Part shown: in pieces, positions 17,803 through 27,800 of the stretch | Layout: every line of letters begins with the position of its first letter | Position numbering within the stretch: the first letter of the stretch is position 1 | Origin: Marinobacter profundi | Lineage (GTDB): Bacteria > Pseudomonadota > Gammaproteobacteria > Pseudomonadales > Oleiphilaceae | Direction of reading: 5' to 3' | Length of the DNA: 64,000 nt | NCBI RefSeq assembly: GCF_002744715.1 | Contig: NZ_KZ319370.1 | Coordinates: 453,970 to 517,969, forward strand | The notes under the pieces: model-generated | Seen by the model: only the letters and a program-made list of their open reading frames with translations | Told to the model about the DNA's origin: nothing | Databases searched by the model: none | Position numbers and translations under genes: made by a program

Positions 17803-20301
17803 ATGAAGAACAGGATTCTTGTCTCTGCGGCGTGCGCAGCCACGCTGCTGCTGGGCGGATGCCTATCTGACAGTGGCTCCGGCGACGTGGCGCTGAGCGA
17901 CCTGCCGAAACCGGCTGTTGGTGGTGACCAGCAGCTGTACCGGGCAACCCTGCGGCGGACGTCTTTTGGGATTCCCCACATTACAGCGGATGATTATGCC
18001 AGTATGGGCTATGCCTACGGGTACGCCCAGGCAGAGGACAATCTCTGTCTGCTGGCGGAGGACACCCTGACCATTCGTGGCCTGCGCTCACGGTATCTGG
18101 GGCCCGACGGCACCTACACCATTCCCGCCAATGGCGCCACCACGACTAACCTCAATGCCGATTTCTTCTGGCGTTTCGTGGCCACTGAGGAGGCCATTGC
18201 GCCGTTCAGGTCAGCAAGCGATCCGGAAGTGATTGATGCCTCGGCCGGCTATGTTGCCGGCTATAACCGCTACCTGGCAGAAATTCGGGACGGCAAGCAC
18301 CCAGACCGCCACCAGGCTTGTCGCGATGCCGACTGGTTGCTGGCGCTGGAGGAAGCCGACATGTACCGGCGTTATTTCCGGCTGGCGGTGCTGGCCAGTT
18401 CGTCGGTGTTCGTGGACGGCATTGCCACCGCGGCCCCGCCGGCCGGGCTTGATGAGGTGTTGCCCGCCGCGGAAACCCTGCTGCAACAGCTGGCGGATGC
18501 CGGTGTGGGTGGCAGCGGGGACCTGGCCTTTCCCCTCGGTGGCGAGCTGCCGATTGGCAGCAACATGTACGGCCTGTCCGCCGGGGCCAGCCGCAGCGGT
18601 GAATCGATGCTGTTCGGCAACCCCCATTTTCCCTGGGAGAAAACCGAACGGCTCTACCTGGCGCACCTGAAGGTGGGGGAGGATGCGGAGATCATGGGGG
18701 CTGCGCTGTATGGTTTGCCCGCCGTGCTGATCGGCTTCAACGAGCACTTCGCCTGGAGCCACACAGTATCCACTGCCTACCGGTTCACCTTTTACGAACT
18801 CACCCTTAATCCGGCCGACCCGACCCAATACCTGTATGAGGGGGAGTTCGTGGATATGACCGCCGAGGACATCACCGTCGAGACCCTGCAGGCGGATGGG
18901 TCGGTAGGCTCGGAAACCCGCACGCTGTACCGTTCGCAGTACGGTCCGATGCTGCAGTTCGAGGTGTCCGGCATTCCGGTACTGAACTGGTCATCGCTCA
19001 AGGCCTACACCCTGCGGGACGCCAATGCAGAGAACGCCCGGCTGCTTAACCAGTTCTTCCGCTGGAACCGTGCCGACAGTTTTGAGGAGTTTGTCAGCCT
19101 GCACGGCAGCGTGCTCGGGGTGCCCTGGGTAAATACGGTGGCCACCGGCCCCGGCAAGCCGGCCTATTACGGCGATATCACCGTAGTGCCCAATGTGCCG
19201 GACGGCAAGGTGACCGAATGCCTGACGGCGCTGTCACCGGTGTTTGGCGAGCTGGCACCCGGGTTGCCGTTGTTGGATGGTGCCCGCGCGGTGTGTCAGT
19301 GGGATAGCGATGCCGATGCACCGGCACCCGGGGTGTTCGGGCCCGGCAACCTGCCTTCCCTGACCCGGGATGACTGGGTCCATAACTGCAATGACAGTTA
19401 CTGGGCGACGAATCCGGCCCAGCCGCTCACCGGTTTTGCCGCGATCATCGGCGATGAGGAAACCCCGCGCACCCTGCGCACCCGCAAATGCATGCAGCAG
19501 GTGATCCAGCGGCTTGACGGCAGTGATGGCCGCCCCGGCAGCACCGGTTTTGATCTGGCCAACCTGCAGGATACGGTGCTGGACAGCTCGCTGATGTCCG
19601 AGCAGCTGGCCCGCAACGCCGTGCTTGATGCCTATTGTCCCCTGGGCACGCTGCCCGGCAGTTCCGGCCTGCCGGTGGATATCAGCGAGGCCTGCACTGT
19701 GCTGCGCGCCTGGGACGGTCGCAACAACCTCGCCTCGGTGGGTGGTCATATCTGGCGCGAGTTCTGGCGCAACATCGACCCGTTGCCCGTTGAGTCCCCG
19801 GACAAGTGGCTGATGCCTTTTGATCCCGCGGACCCGGTCAATACCCCGGCCATGCTGAACGTGCTGAGCCCGCTGGTGATGACGGCATTCGCCGATGGCG
19901 TGCAGCGCCTGCAGGATGCCGGTATCCCGCTGGATGCAGCGATGGGCGACATCCAGGTGTCCGGCATTCACGACAAAGTCATTCCGGTCTTCGGCGGCGA
20001 GGGCTTCGAGGGCAGTTTCACCATCGCCAGCAGTCGCGGCGATGGCCTTTCCGACGGCACCTACGACGTTACCTACGGCAACAGCTATATCCAGACGGTG
20101 ACCTGGGGCGACGATGGCCAGCCCCGGGCGGAAGGCTTTGTGACCTATTCCCAGTCCACCGATCCGGCGTCGCCCTGGTTCAGTGACATGACGGAGGAAT
20201 ACTCCGCCAAGCGGTGGATCCGCTTCCCCTGGGCGGAGGCCGACATTGCGGCCGATCCTGCGCTGATCAGCCAGCCGCTGGTGGAACTGGTCAGAAAATA
20301 A
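17803..20301 (+). CDS. Lipoprotein acylase of the penicillin/AHL acylase family
   Basis: Secreted Ntn-hydrolase precursor of 832 aa. A lipobox (LLLGGC, Cys20) predicts an anchored lipoprotein rather than the usual soluble periplasmic enzyme. The alpha segment contains FGIPHITADDYASMGYAYGY and QAEDN. The spacer ends at GELPIG-SNMYGLS, where self-cleavage at Gly252-Ser253 would expose the serine nucleophile. The beta chain carries NPHFPWEKTERLYLAHL and HTVSTAYRFTFYEL. Relatives cleave penicillins, cephalosporin side chains, acyl-homoserine lactones or aculeacin; the substrate cannot be read from sequence. A palindrome lies directly upstream. Confidence 0.85.
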   Translation: MKNRILVSAACAATLLLGGCLSDSGSGDVALSDLPKPAVGGDQQLYRATLRRTSFGIPHITADDYASMGYAYGYAQAEDNLCLLAEDTLTIRGLRSRYLGPDGTYTIPANGATTTNLNADFFWRFVATEEAIAPFRSASDPEVIDASAGYVAGYNRYLAEIRDGKHPDRHQACRDADWLLALEEADMYRRYFRLAVLASSSVFVDGIATAAPPAGLDEVLPAAETLLQQLADAGVGGSGDLAFPLGGELPIGSNMYGLSAGASRSGESMLFGNPHFPWEKTERLYLAHLKVGEDAEIMGAALYGLPAVLIGFNEHFAWSHTVSTAYRFTFYELTLNPADPTQYLYEGEFVDMTAEDITVETLQADGSVGSETRTLYRSQYGPMLQFEVSGIPVLNWSSLKAYTLRDANAENARLLNQFFRWNRADSFEEFVSLHGSVLGVPWVNTVATGPGKPAYYGDITVVPNVPDGKVTECLTALSPVFGELAPGLPLLDGARAVCQWDSDADAPAPGVFGPGNLPSLTRDDWVHNCNDSYWATNPAQPLTGFAAIIGDEETPRTLRTRKCMQQVIQRLDGSDGRPGSTGFDLANLQDTVLDSSLMSEQLARNAVLDAYCPLGTLPGSSGLPVDISEACTVLRAWDGRNNLASVGGHIWREFWRNIDPLPVESPDKWLMPFDPADPVNTPAMLNVLSPLVMTAFADGVQRLQDAGIPLDAAMGDIQVSGIHDKVIPVFGGEGFEGSFTIASSRGDGLSDGTYDVTYGNSYIQTVTWGDDGQPRAEGFVTYSQSTDPASPWFSDMTEEYSAKRWIRFPWAEADIAADPALISQPLVELVRK

Positions 20302-20405
20302 CGTCGGGGCGGACGGGCTGCCAGCGGAAGGTGGCCCGGACCGATTGGCTCGGGGCGTAAGTGCCGCTATGATGGGGGTCCAATAAGAAACCAACATAAC
20401 AATGG

Positions 20406-21491
20406 ATGGCAACGTCGCTTATGAAAATGCCTAAGTATTTCCTGATGGTTGTGGCGCTGGTGTGCTCGTTTGCGAGTGCGACTGTGTCCGCGCAAGAAAC
20501 CCATACCCTCCGCCTGGCGGAAACCTGGGGTCCCAACTCGCCAATCCTTGGTGAAACCACCAAGCATTTTGCCGACATGGTCGAGAAGATGTCCGCTGGC
20601 CGGCTCAAGGTCCGCATCGACTCCTCCAACAAGCACAAGGCACCTTTCGGTATCTTTGACCTGGTCCGCAACGGTCAGTACGACCTGGGCCATACTGCGT
20701 CCTACTACTACAAGGGCACCATCCCCAACGCCATGTACTTCACCACCGTACCTTTCGGCATGCTGGCGCCGGAACAGTACGCCTGGTTCTACTATGGCGG
20801 TGGTATGGAGCTGATGCAGAAGGTGTACGAGCCATACGGCCTGCTGTCCTTCCCGGGTGGTAATACCGGCAACCAGATGGGTGGCTGGTTCAACAAGGAA
20901 ATCAATTCCCTGGAGGACCTCAAAGGTCTGAAGATGCGTACCCCGGGCTTTGCCGGCGAGGTCATGTCCGAGCTGGGTGTGGCGGTGACCAACCTGCCGC
21001 CGGGTGAGCTGTATACCGCCCTTGAGCGTGGCACCATTGACGCCCTCGAGTGGGTTGCGCCGGCTCTGGACTTCCCGATGGGCTTCCACCAGATCGCCAA
21101 GTACTACTACTCTGGCTGGCAGGAGCCGGGCGCCGAGGTGCAGTTCCTGGTCAACCAGAAGACCTGGGAAAAGCTGCCGGCGGACCTCCAGGAAATCCTG
21201 CGTGTCGCCATGCGCACTGCGGCCTACGATATGTACGCCAAGAGCACCAACGACAGCTCCGATGCCTGGGACCGCATGAAAGAAGACTATCCGAACGTGA
21301 CCCACAAGGTGTTCCCGCCGGAAGTCATCGATGCCCTGCGTGAAACCACGCACCGCCTGCTGCAGCAGGAAGCCGAGAAAGATCCGCTGGCGAAGGAAAT
21401 CATCACCTCCATTCAGGATTACCTGGCGAAGGTGCGCAAGTGGACCAACATTTCTGACAAGGCATACCTGAACAGCGTCTCTGGCGACTGA
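20406..21491 (+). CDS. Orphan TRAP transporter solute-binding protein (DctP family)
   Basis: A 361-aa periplasmic binding protein with a signal peptide ending at TVSAQ. The DctP-type layout includes LKGLKMRTPGFAGEVMSELG and NLPPGELYTALERGTIDALEW, where the arginine of RTPG normally binds the substrate carboxylate. No dctQ or dctM genes adjoin it; a terminator follows and the pot operon begins. It may serve a distant TRAP permease. The start is uncertain: ATG 20406 or 20421, neither with a strong ribosome site. Confidence 0.85.
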   Translation: MATSLMKMPKYFLMVVALVCSFASATVSAQETHTLRLAETWGPNSPILGETTKHFADMVEKMSAGRLKVRIDSSNKHKAPFGIFDLVRNGQYDLGHTASYYYKGTIPNAMYFTTVPFGMLAPEQYAWFYYGGGMELMQKVYEPYGLLSFPGGNTGNQMGGWFNKEINSLEDLKGLKMRTPGFAGEVMSELGVAVTNLPPGELYTALERGTIDALEWVAPALDFPMGFHQIAKYYYSGWQEPGAEVQFLVNQKTWEKLPADLQEILRVAMRTAAYDMYAKSTNDSSDAWDRMKEDYPNVTHKVFPPEVIDALRETTHRLLQQEAEKDPLAKEIITSIQDYLAKVRKWTNISDKAYLNSVSGD

Positions 21492-21505
21492 TATCAGAAC
21501 GGATA

Positions 21506-21536
21506 CGGGCCTGCTCTTTCTCCGCAGGCCCGTTTC
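21506..21536 (+). terminator. Terminator after the orphan binding protein
   Basis: A perfect 9-bp stem CGGGCCTGC / GCAGGCCCG with a nine-base loop is followed by TTTC. It isolates the binding-protein gene from potA. Confidence 0.7.
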
Positions 21537-21572
21537 TGAAAAAATAGGCCGCTCATTAACTGGGCCCGGCCG

Positions 21573-22697
21573 ATGAACCAGACACTGCTTTCCCTCCGTA
21601 ACGTCAGCAAGTCCTTTGACGGTAAATCCGTCCTTGACGCCCTGGATCTTGATATCCGCGATGGTGAATTCATCACCCTGCTGGGTCCCTCCGGTTGCGG
21701 CAAGACCACACTGCTGCGGCTGATGGCCGGCTTCGAGCATCCCGACGACGGCTCTCTCACCCTCGCCGGAACCGACATTACCCATACCCTGCCGGAGCAC
21801 CGGCCGCTGAATACGGTGTTTCAGCATTACGCGCTGTTTCCCCACATGACGGTGTTCGACAACGTCGCCTACGGCCTGAAGATGGAAAAGCGGCCAAAAG
21901 ACGAGATCCGTCAGCGGGTAGACGAGGCGCTGGCGATGGTGCAGTTGGGGGACTTTGCCCGCCGCAAGCCTCACCAGTTGTCCGGTGGCCAGCAGCAGCG
22001 GGTGGCCATTGCCCGTGCCGTCGTCAAGCGACCGAAGCTGTTGTTGCTGGATGAGCCGCTGTCCGCGCTGGATTACAAACTGCGCCGGACCATGCAGGTG
22101 GAATTGAAGCGCCTGCAGCGGGAGCTGGGTATCACCTTTGTGTTTGTTACCCACGACCAGGAAGAAGCACTGTCGATGTCAGACCGGGTGGTGGTGCTCA
22201 AGGACGGCCTGATCCAGCAGCTGGGCACGCCCCGGGAGATCTATGAGCGCCCTGCCAATCTGTTCACCGCCCGCTTTGTTGGCGAGACCAACCTGTTCCC
22301 CGGCAAACTGGAGCGCCTGGGTGACGGCACCATCACGGTGGATGTGCTGGGAGTTCATCGCACACTGCGCCGCCCGTCGTTTCCGGTCTGCGAAGGGCAG
22401 GCGGTCCATGTACTGCTGCGGCCTGAGGATATCCGGGTGCTGGCGCCGGACGCCGACCACGGCCTGGCGGGCAAAGTGGTGGAGCGGAACTACAAGGGCA
22501 GCACCCTGGATTCGGTCATTCACCTGGCGGACGGCACCGAAGTGCTTGCCAGCGAGTTTTTCGATGAGGATGACCCGATGTTCGACTACCGCTTGGGCGA
22601 GCCGGTGAAGGTGAGCTGGGTGGATGGCTGGGAGTGGCTGCTGCCGGTGGAGCCGGACGAATTGCCGGCGGGCGCGGAGTTGGCCGTTAATGCTTAA
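21573..22697 (+). CDS. potA: Spermidine/putrescine ABC transporter ATPase
   Basis: Cytosolic ATPase of the polyamine importer. The 374 residues show Walker [10 protein letters not shown], the Q-loop [12 protein letters not shown], signature LSGGQQQR, Walker B LLLLDEP and the H-loop [11 protein letters not shown]-terminal TOBE-type domain (LLRPEDIRV) follows. It is the first gene of potABCD and overlaps potB by eight bases. Confidence 0.93.
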   Translation: MNQTLLSLRNVSKSFDGKSVLDALDLDIRDGEFITLLGPSGCGKTTLLRLMAGFEHPDDGSLTLAGTDITHTLPEHRPLNTVFQHYALFPHMTVFDNVAYGLKMEKRPKDEIRQRVDEALAMVQLGDFARRKPHQLSGGQQQRVAIARAVVKRPKLLLLDEPLSALDYKLRRTMQVELKRLQRELGITFVFVTHDQEEALSMSDRVVVLKDGLIQQLGTPREIYERPANLFTARFVGETNLFPGKLERLGDGTITVDVLGVHRTLRRPSFPVCEGQAVHVLLRPEDIRVLAPDADHGLAGKVVERNYKGSTLDSVIHLADGTEVLASEFFDEDDPMFDYRLGEPVKVSWVDGWEWLLPVEPDELPAGAELAVNA

Positions 22698-23553
22698 GGT
22701 CCGTCAGCAGCCATTCAAAACGGCCGTGCTGGCGCTGGTGTGGGGCTGGTTGCTGGTGCTGGTACTGGCACCGAACCTGCTGGTGGTGGGCACCAGTGTG
22801 CTGACCCGGGACGCGGGCAGTTTTATCGCGCTGCCGGTCAATCTGGACAGCTACCGCCGGCTGCTCGACCCGCTCTACCTGGACGTGTTCCTGCACTCGC
22901 TGTACATGGCGTCGGTCACCACCCTGTGCTGCCTGCTGATCGGCTATCCCTTTGCCTGGGCACTGTCGCGGCTGACCAAGCCACGGCAGACCCTGCTGAT
23001 CTTCCTGTTGATCGTGCCGTTCTGGACCAACTCGCTGGTGCGTACCTACGCCCTCAAGTTGCTGCTGGCCACCAACGGTCTGATCAACAATGCCCTGATC
23101 GGGCTGGGCCTGATCGACGAACCCCTGCAAATGCTCTATACCGAGGGTGCGGTGATCGTTGGCCTGGTGTATCTGTTGCTGCCCTTCATGATTCTGCCGC
23201 TGTACTCGGTATTCGAGGATCTGCGCCGCGAGTTGCTGATGGCCTCCCACGACCTGGGGGCGGGCAAGTTACCGACGTTCATCCATGTGGTGGTGCCGCT
23301 GACCCTGCCCGGTGTGATTGCCGGGGTGATGCTGGTGCTGCTGCCGGCCATGGGGCTGTTCTTTGTAGCGGATATTCTGGGCGGTTCCCGTAACCTGCTG
23401 GTGGGTAATGTGATCAAGAACCAGTTTCTCGATGCCAGGGACTGGCCGTTCGGTGCGGCCGCCAGCATCCTGCTTACGGTGGCCATGGCGGTCTTGCTGC
23501 TGGCCCATAAACTCAGCGAGCGGCGCCTCGGTAACGGGGAGAGCAAGCCATGA
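22690..23553 (+). CDS. potB: Polyamine ABC transporter permease PotB
   Basis: Inner-membrane permease of 287 aa with about six helices and the EAA-type loop ([20 protein letters not shown]) that docks PotA. I chose ATG 22690, which overlaps the potA stop; the longer frame starting at 22624 lies inside potA. The next gene overlaps by four bases. Confidence 0.92.
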   Translation: MLKVRQQPFKTAVLALVWGWLLVLVLAPNLLVVGTSVLTRDAGSFIALPVNLDSYRRLLDPLYLDVFLHSLYMASVTTLCCLLIGYPFAWALSRLTKPRQTLLIFLLIVPFWTNSLVRTYALKLLLATNGLINNALIGLGLIDEPLQMLYTEGAVIVGLVYLLLPFMILPLYSVFEDLRRELLMASHDLGAGKLPTFIHVVVPLTLPGVIAGVMLVLLPAMGLFFVADILGGSRNLLVGNVIKNQFLDARDWPFGAAASILLTVAMAVLLLAHKLSERRLGNGESKP

Positions 23554-24320
23554 ACCGCTGGTTGCCCCGGGCTTACCTCAGCATAGTGTACGCCCTGTTG
23601 TACCTGCCGATCCTGGTGCTGGTGGTGTTCTCGTTCAACAGTTCCCGTACCGGTTACCGCTGGGGTGGCCTGAGCCTGCAGTGGTACGAGTCCCTGTTCA
23701 ACAACCACGCCATGGTGCAGGCGATGTGGAACTCGTTGTGGCTGGCGCTGGCGGCGGCCACGGTGTCGACGCTGATCGGTGCGCTGACAGCGTTGGCACT
23801 GCACCGTTACCGCTTTCGCGGCAAGCGGGTACTGAATGGCATGCTGTTTGTGGTGATGATGTCCCCGGAAATCGTGCTGGCGATCTCACTGCTGGCGCTG
23901 TTCCTGCTGATAGGATTGCAGCTGGGCTTTGTGTCGCTGCTGCTGGCCCATGTCACCTTCTGTTTGCCGTTTGTGGTAATCACCGTGATGGCCCGGCTCA
24001 GCGGCTTCGACGAACGCCTGCCGGAAGCGGCGCGGGATCTCGGTGCCAGCGACTTCACCATGACCCGCACCGTGCTGATCCCGGTGATCATGCCCGCCCT
24101 GCTGGCCGGCTGGCTGCTGGGCTTCACCCTGTCGCTGGACGACGTGGTGGTGAGCACCTTCGTCAGCGGGCCAAGTTATGAAATTTTGCCATTACGCATC
24201 TACTCTATGGTGCGTGTGGGCCTGAAACCGGAAGTGAATGCACTGGGGACCTTGTTGCTGGTGTTTTCGCTGGTGATGCTGATGCTTTCCCAATGGATAC
24301 TGACAAGGAGTAAACGATGA
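23550..24320 (+). CDS. potC: Polyamine ABC transporter permease PotC
   Basis: Second permease subunit, 256 aa with six helices. Hallmarks are VVFSFNSSRTGYRWGG after helix 1, the EAA loop LPEAARDLGASDFTMTRTV, and SLDDVVVSTFVSGPSYEILP near the end. It overlaps potB and potD by ATGA, so the four genes form one tightly coupled operon. Confidence 0.92.
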   Translation: MNRWLPRAYLSIVYALLYLPILVLVVFSFNSSRTGYRWGGLSLQWYESLFNNHAMVQAMWNSLWLALAAATVSTLIGALTALALHRYRFRGKRVLNGMLFVVMMSPEIVLAISLLALFLLIGLQLGFVSLLLAHVTFCLPFVVITVMARLSGFDERLPEAARDLGASDFTMTRTVLIPVIMPALLAGWLLGFTLSLDDVVVSTFVSGPSYEILPLRIYSMVRVGLKPEVNALGTLLLVFSLVMLMLSQWILTRSKR

Positions 24321-25360
24321 AGAAACTGGCGCTGGCTGGCCTGGTGGCCGTTACCCTGACCGGCTGCAGTGGTTCCGATGAACCGCAGGTGCTCAACCTG
24401 TACAACTGGTCGGAGTACATGCCGCAGGAAGTGCTGGACCGTTTCCAGGAGGAAACCGGTATCCAGGTGGTGTACACCACCTACGACAGTAACGAGGCCA
24501 TGTATGCCCGCCTCAAGTTGCTCGATGACAGCGCCCAGTACGACCTGGCGGTGCCGTCTACCTACTACGTCAGCAAAATGCGCCAGGAAGGCCTGCTGGC
24601 CGAAATTGACCGCAGCAAGATCGAAGGTTTCGACAAACTGGCACCGGACCTGGTGAATCAGGCGTTTGATCCGGACAACGCCTACAGCGTGCCCTACCTG
24701 TGGGGGACCACCGGCCTGGCCTACGATTCCGCCGATCTGGACGGCGCCGAGGTGACCGCCTGGGCCGACCTGTGGAAAGACGAGTATCAGGGCACGGTGA
24801 TGCTCACCAACGATATGCGGGAAGTGTTCCACGTTGGCCTGAGGGTGCTGGGCTATTCCGGCAACAGCACCAATCCGGTGGAGATTGAGGCGGCCTACAA
24901 CAAGCTGACCGAACTGATGCCGTCGGTACGTACCTTCAACTCCGATGCGCCGCGCATGCCCTACCTGGAAGGCGAAACCGACATCGGCATGATCTGGAAC
25001 GGTGAAGCGGTGATGGGCAAGGAAGATATGCCGTCCCTGGAGTATGTCTATCCGGAAGAAGGCGTGATCGCCTGGCTCGACAGCTTCGTGATTCCGAAGA
25101 ACGCCAAGAACGTCGATGCGGCCCACCGGTTCATCAGCTTTGTGCTGCGCCCGGAAATCTCCGCACTGATCAGCGCGGACATCGGTTACGCCACGCCGAA
25201 CCTGGCAGCCCGCGAGCTGCTGGATGAGTCCGTGGCCAGTGACCGTGCCAGCTATCCTACCGAAGCGGACATGGTGAATGCCGAGTTCCAGACCGACGTG
25301 GGCGACGAAGCCATGCAGGTGTACACCAAGTACTGGGAAATGCTGAAATCTGGCCGCTGA
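24317..25360 (+). CDS. potD: Polyamine-binding lipoprotein PotD
   Basis: Extracytoplasmic binding protein of 347 aa, made as a lipoprotein (VTLTGC lipobox, Cys17). Conserved polyamine-site segments include NLYNWSEYMPQEVLD, TTYDSNEAMYARLK, AVPSTYYVSKM and YLWGTTGLAYD, whose Trp, Asp and Tyr residues line the pocket in known PotD and PotF proteins. Spermidine versus putrescine preference is not decided. It ends the pot operon. Confidence 0.92.
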   Translation: MKKLALAGLVAVTLTGCSGSDEPQVLNLYNWSEYMPQEVLDRFQEETGIQVVYTTYDSNEAMYARLKLLDDSAQYDLAVPSTYYVSKMRQEGLLAEIDRSKIEGFDKLAPDLVNQAFDPDNAYSVPYLWGTTGLAYDSADLDGAEVTAWADLWKDEYQGTVMLTNDMREVFHVGLRVLGYSGNSTNPVEIEAAYNKLTELMPSVRTFNSDAPRMPYLEGETDIGMIWNGEAVMGKEDMPSLEYVYPEEGVIAWLDSFVIPKNAKNVDAAHRFISFVLRPEISALISADIGYATPNLAARELLDESVASDRASYPTEADMVNAEFQTDVGDEAMQVYTKYWEMLKSGR

Positions 25361-25463
25361 CCGGACATTGTCAAAGTTTGTCCCCGGTCAAGCTGGTGAT
25401 GTCGGTAGTTGCTAATATCAATTATAATTTGCCGTCATCACCAGCCCAGCAGGTCCCTTGCCC

Positions 25464-27722
25464 ATGGGATTACCGCGCAGCTCATTGTTTCTTGTCGGGA
25501 TCCTGTTCCTGCTTGTTGTTGCCGGTCCCGCCATTGCGGTAATGCAGCCCGTTAATGAGGGCTGGGAATACCGCTGGGGCGACTCGCCGTTCAACGATAA
25601 GGGCGTGCCGCTCTGGACCCTGGCTGATGAGCCGGAGCAGTGGCAGGCCATCGGCTTTCCTTCCAATCCGCCGGATCGGGCCGGACGCAGCCACGTCTGG
25701 TTCCGGGTGACACTGCCGGATGATGAATGGCAGGCGCCGGTGCTTTACATCTACAGTGTCGACATCATCACCCAGGTCTGGTTTGACGGCCGGATGATCT
25801 ATCAGTACGGCACCTTTGACGAACAGGGGCGGGGCCGTTTCGAGGGCTGGCCCTGGCATGAGATTCCGCTTCCGGCGGACTACCACGACCAACCGCTGTA
25901 TTTCCGGGTCTATTCCAATTACATCGATATCGGCCTGTGGGGTGAAGTGGCGGTGATGAACCACGCCGGGCTGGTACTGCATATTCTCGGCAACTCCCTG
26001 AAGTCCTTGATTGTTGCCGGCTTCTCGGTACTCATCGCCTTGCTGGCGCTGTTGTTTGCAGTCTTGCAAAGTGACCGGAAAAGCTTTGCCAGCCTTGCCC
26101 TGTTTGCCCTGAGTTCCGCGCTGATGCTGCTGGCAGAGAGCCAGGCCAGCCAGCTGCTGTGGCATGCGCCGCTGTTCTGGGATTACCTGGCGGCCGGTTC
26201 CTACTACATGTTGCCGGTGGCCATGGCGCTGATGCTTGGTCAGTGGCTGGCCGACCACCGGCCCTGGCTGATCAACCTGGTCTGGAAAGTCCATCTGCTG
26301 TACCTCGCCGGCGCCCTTGCGCTGGCCCTGGCGGGGGCGATTGATCTGTCATCGACCTTCCCGCCGTTCGATGCACTGCTTCTGGTGTCGCTGGTGACCA
26401 TGGCGCTGGTGGCCGTGCGCCGCTTCCGCCAGCTGACGGGCGAGCAGCGGGCACTGATGCTGGCCTTTGGCGTGTTCAGTGCCTTGCTGGTTATCGACAT
26501 GGCGGTGGCACACGGGGTGCTGGCCTGGCAACGGGTACCGGTCAGCTTTGGCAGTCTGTTTTTCTCCCTCACCGTGGTCCTGGTGTCGCTCTGGCACTAT
26601 GCTGCCACCCAGCATGAGCTGAAGCGGCTCAATGCTTCCCTGGAACAGAAAGTCTCCGAGCGGACCACCGAACTCGAAGCCATGGCCCGCCGTGAGCAGG
26701 CCCGGGCCCGCCTGCTGGCCTTTGAGAATGCGAAAGGGCGGGTGCTGCAGGATGTGATTGCCGAGCTGCAGGGCTGTCGCAGTGTCAACCAGGGCTTTGC
26801 CGTGCTGGCCCGCGCCATGCCCGGGCTGTGCAGTCCGCTGCAGGGCGCGTTGTATCAGCACAAGGACGGCGGCTATGAACGTATCAGCTGCTGGGGCTAT
26901 ACGGATTCGGCAGAACCCGGGCTGTTGCTGGACACCCGTCAGGGTTTGCCGGAGCCGACCCGCCCACCCGCCGGTACCCCCGATGATCACGGCAGCCTCC
27001 GCTTCCCCCTCGAGTCGCTGACCGGTCGTTCCTGGTGTCTGTGGCTCAACCTGCAGCATGCCCGTCATGGTATCGAAACTGCCGGCTTGCTGTTTGTCAC
27101 GGTGGACCCGGAGCTGGTCAGCGAAGAGTCCGATTACGGCACCACCCGGTTGTTCAGCGCCCTCGACCAGGCTATCCAGAAAATTGGCATTACCCTGTCG
27201 GGGATCAGCCTGCAGGAAGAGCTGCAGCGTTACTCCTATGAGGATGCCCTCACCGGTTTGCGTAACCGGCGGTTCTTCGACGAACTCCTGGCCCATGAGG
27301 GCAAGGTCGCCCAGCGTAACCAGTCACCGCTGTCGGTACTGATTGCCGATATCGACTGGTTCAAGCATTTCAACGACAGCTACGGCCACGAAGCAGGCGA
27401 TGCGGCATTACGCCTGGTTGCCCGCACCCTGGCCGGCCAGTTCCGTGAAAGTGATGTGGTGTGCCGCTTCGGCGGTGAAGAATTTGTGGTGATCATGCCC
27501 GGTGCGACCGCTGCCGATGCCCGGGAGCGGGCCAGCGCCCTGCTGCGGGCGGTCAGTGATGTCCCCATTATTCACCAGGGTCGTTCACTCGGGTACCTCA
27601 CGGTATCCGCCGGCATCGCCACCTGGCCGGATTGCGGCAAATCCCCCATGCACCTGCTGGGGATGGCTGACGAAGCCCTGTACCGGGCCAAGCAAAGGGG
27701 GCGGAATCGGGTGGAGGTGTGA
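25464..27722 (+). CDS. Membrane diguanylate cyclase with periplasmic 7TMR-type sensor
   Basis: A 752-aa protein that makes c-di-GMP. An N-terminal signal is followed by a ~150-residue periplasmic beta domain (SHVWFRVTLPDDEW to GLWGEVAVMNH) and then seven hydrophobic helices (~180-380), the 7TMR-DISM architecture. A coiled coil (LKRLNASLEQKVSERTTELE) and a GAF-like region lead to the GGDEF domain. The active site is intact (RFGGEEF, near residue 670), and the RESD inhibitory site stands five residues before it, so product feedback is expected. ATG 25464 is preferred over TTG 25458 because AGGT is better spaced. The ligand is unknown. Confidence 0.88.
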   Translation: MGLPRSSLFLVGILFLLVVAGPAIAVMQPVNEGWEYRWGDSPFNDKGVPLWTLADEPEQWQAIGFPSNPPDRAGRSHVWFRVTLPDDEWQAPVLYIYSVDIITQVWFDGRMIYQYGTFDEQGRGRFEGWPWHEIPLPADYHDQPLYFRVYSNYIDIGLWGEVAVMNHAGLVLHILGNSLKSLIVAGFSVLIALLALLFAVLQSDRKSFASLALFALSSALMLLAESQASQLLWHAPLFWDYLAAGSYYMLPVAMALMLGQWLADHRPWLINLVWKVHLLYLAGALALALAGAIDLSSTFPPFDALLLVSLVTMALVAVRRFRQLTGEQRALMLAFGVFSALLVIDMAVAHGVLAWQRVPVSFGSLFFSLTVVLVSLWHYAATQHELKRLNASLEQKVSERTTELEAMARREQARARLLAFENAKGRVLQDVIAELQGCRSVNQGFAVLARAMPGLCSPLQGALYQHKDGGYERISCWGYTDSAEPGLLLDTRQGLPEPTRPPAGTPDDHGSLRFPLESLTGRSWCLWLNLQHARHGIETAGLLFVTVDPELVSEESDYGTTRLFSALDQAIQKIGITLSGISLQEELQRYSYEDALTGLRNRRFFDELLAHEGKVAQRNQSPLSVLIADIDWFKHFNDSYGHEAGDAALRLVARTLAGQFRESDVVCRFGGEEFVVIMPGATAADARERASALLRAVSDVPIIHQGRSLGYLTVSAGIATWPDCGKSPMHLLGMADEALYRAKQRGRNRVEV

Positions 27723-27743
27723 AGCGGCGTTACGAGGTGGCAG

Positions 27744-27784
27744 GACGCGGCGGCACCCTCGACTCTTGGAGTGCCGCCGTCGTC
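27744..27784. terminator. Bidirectional hairpin between convergent genes
   Basis: A stem of at least nine pairs (CGGCGGCAC / GTGCCGCCG), extended outward by GACG / CGTC with one bulge and having a 14-base loop. It lies between the 3' ends of the diguanylate cyclase and nucleotidase genes. There is no clear T-run. Confidence 0.5.
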
Positions 27785-27800
27785 GTAGTGGTGGGGCTGC

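Noticed and set aside
20367..22154. 595-aa open frame antisense to the orphan dctP and potA
   Set aside because: It spans two well-supported genes and a terminator on the opposite strand; composition is that of a shadow frame.
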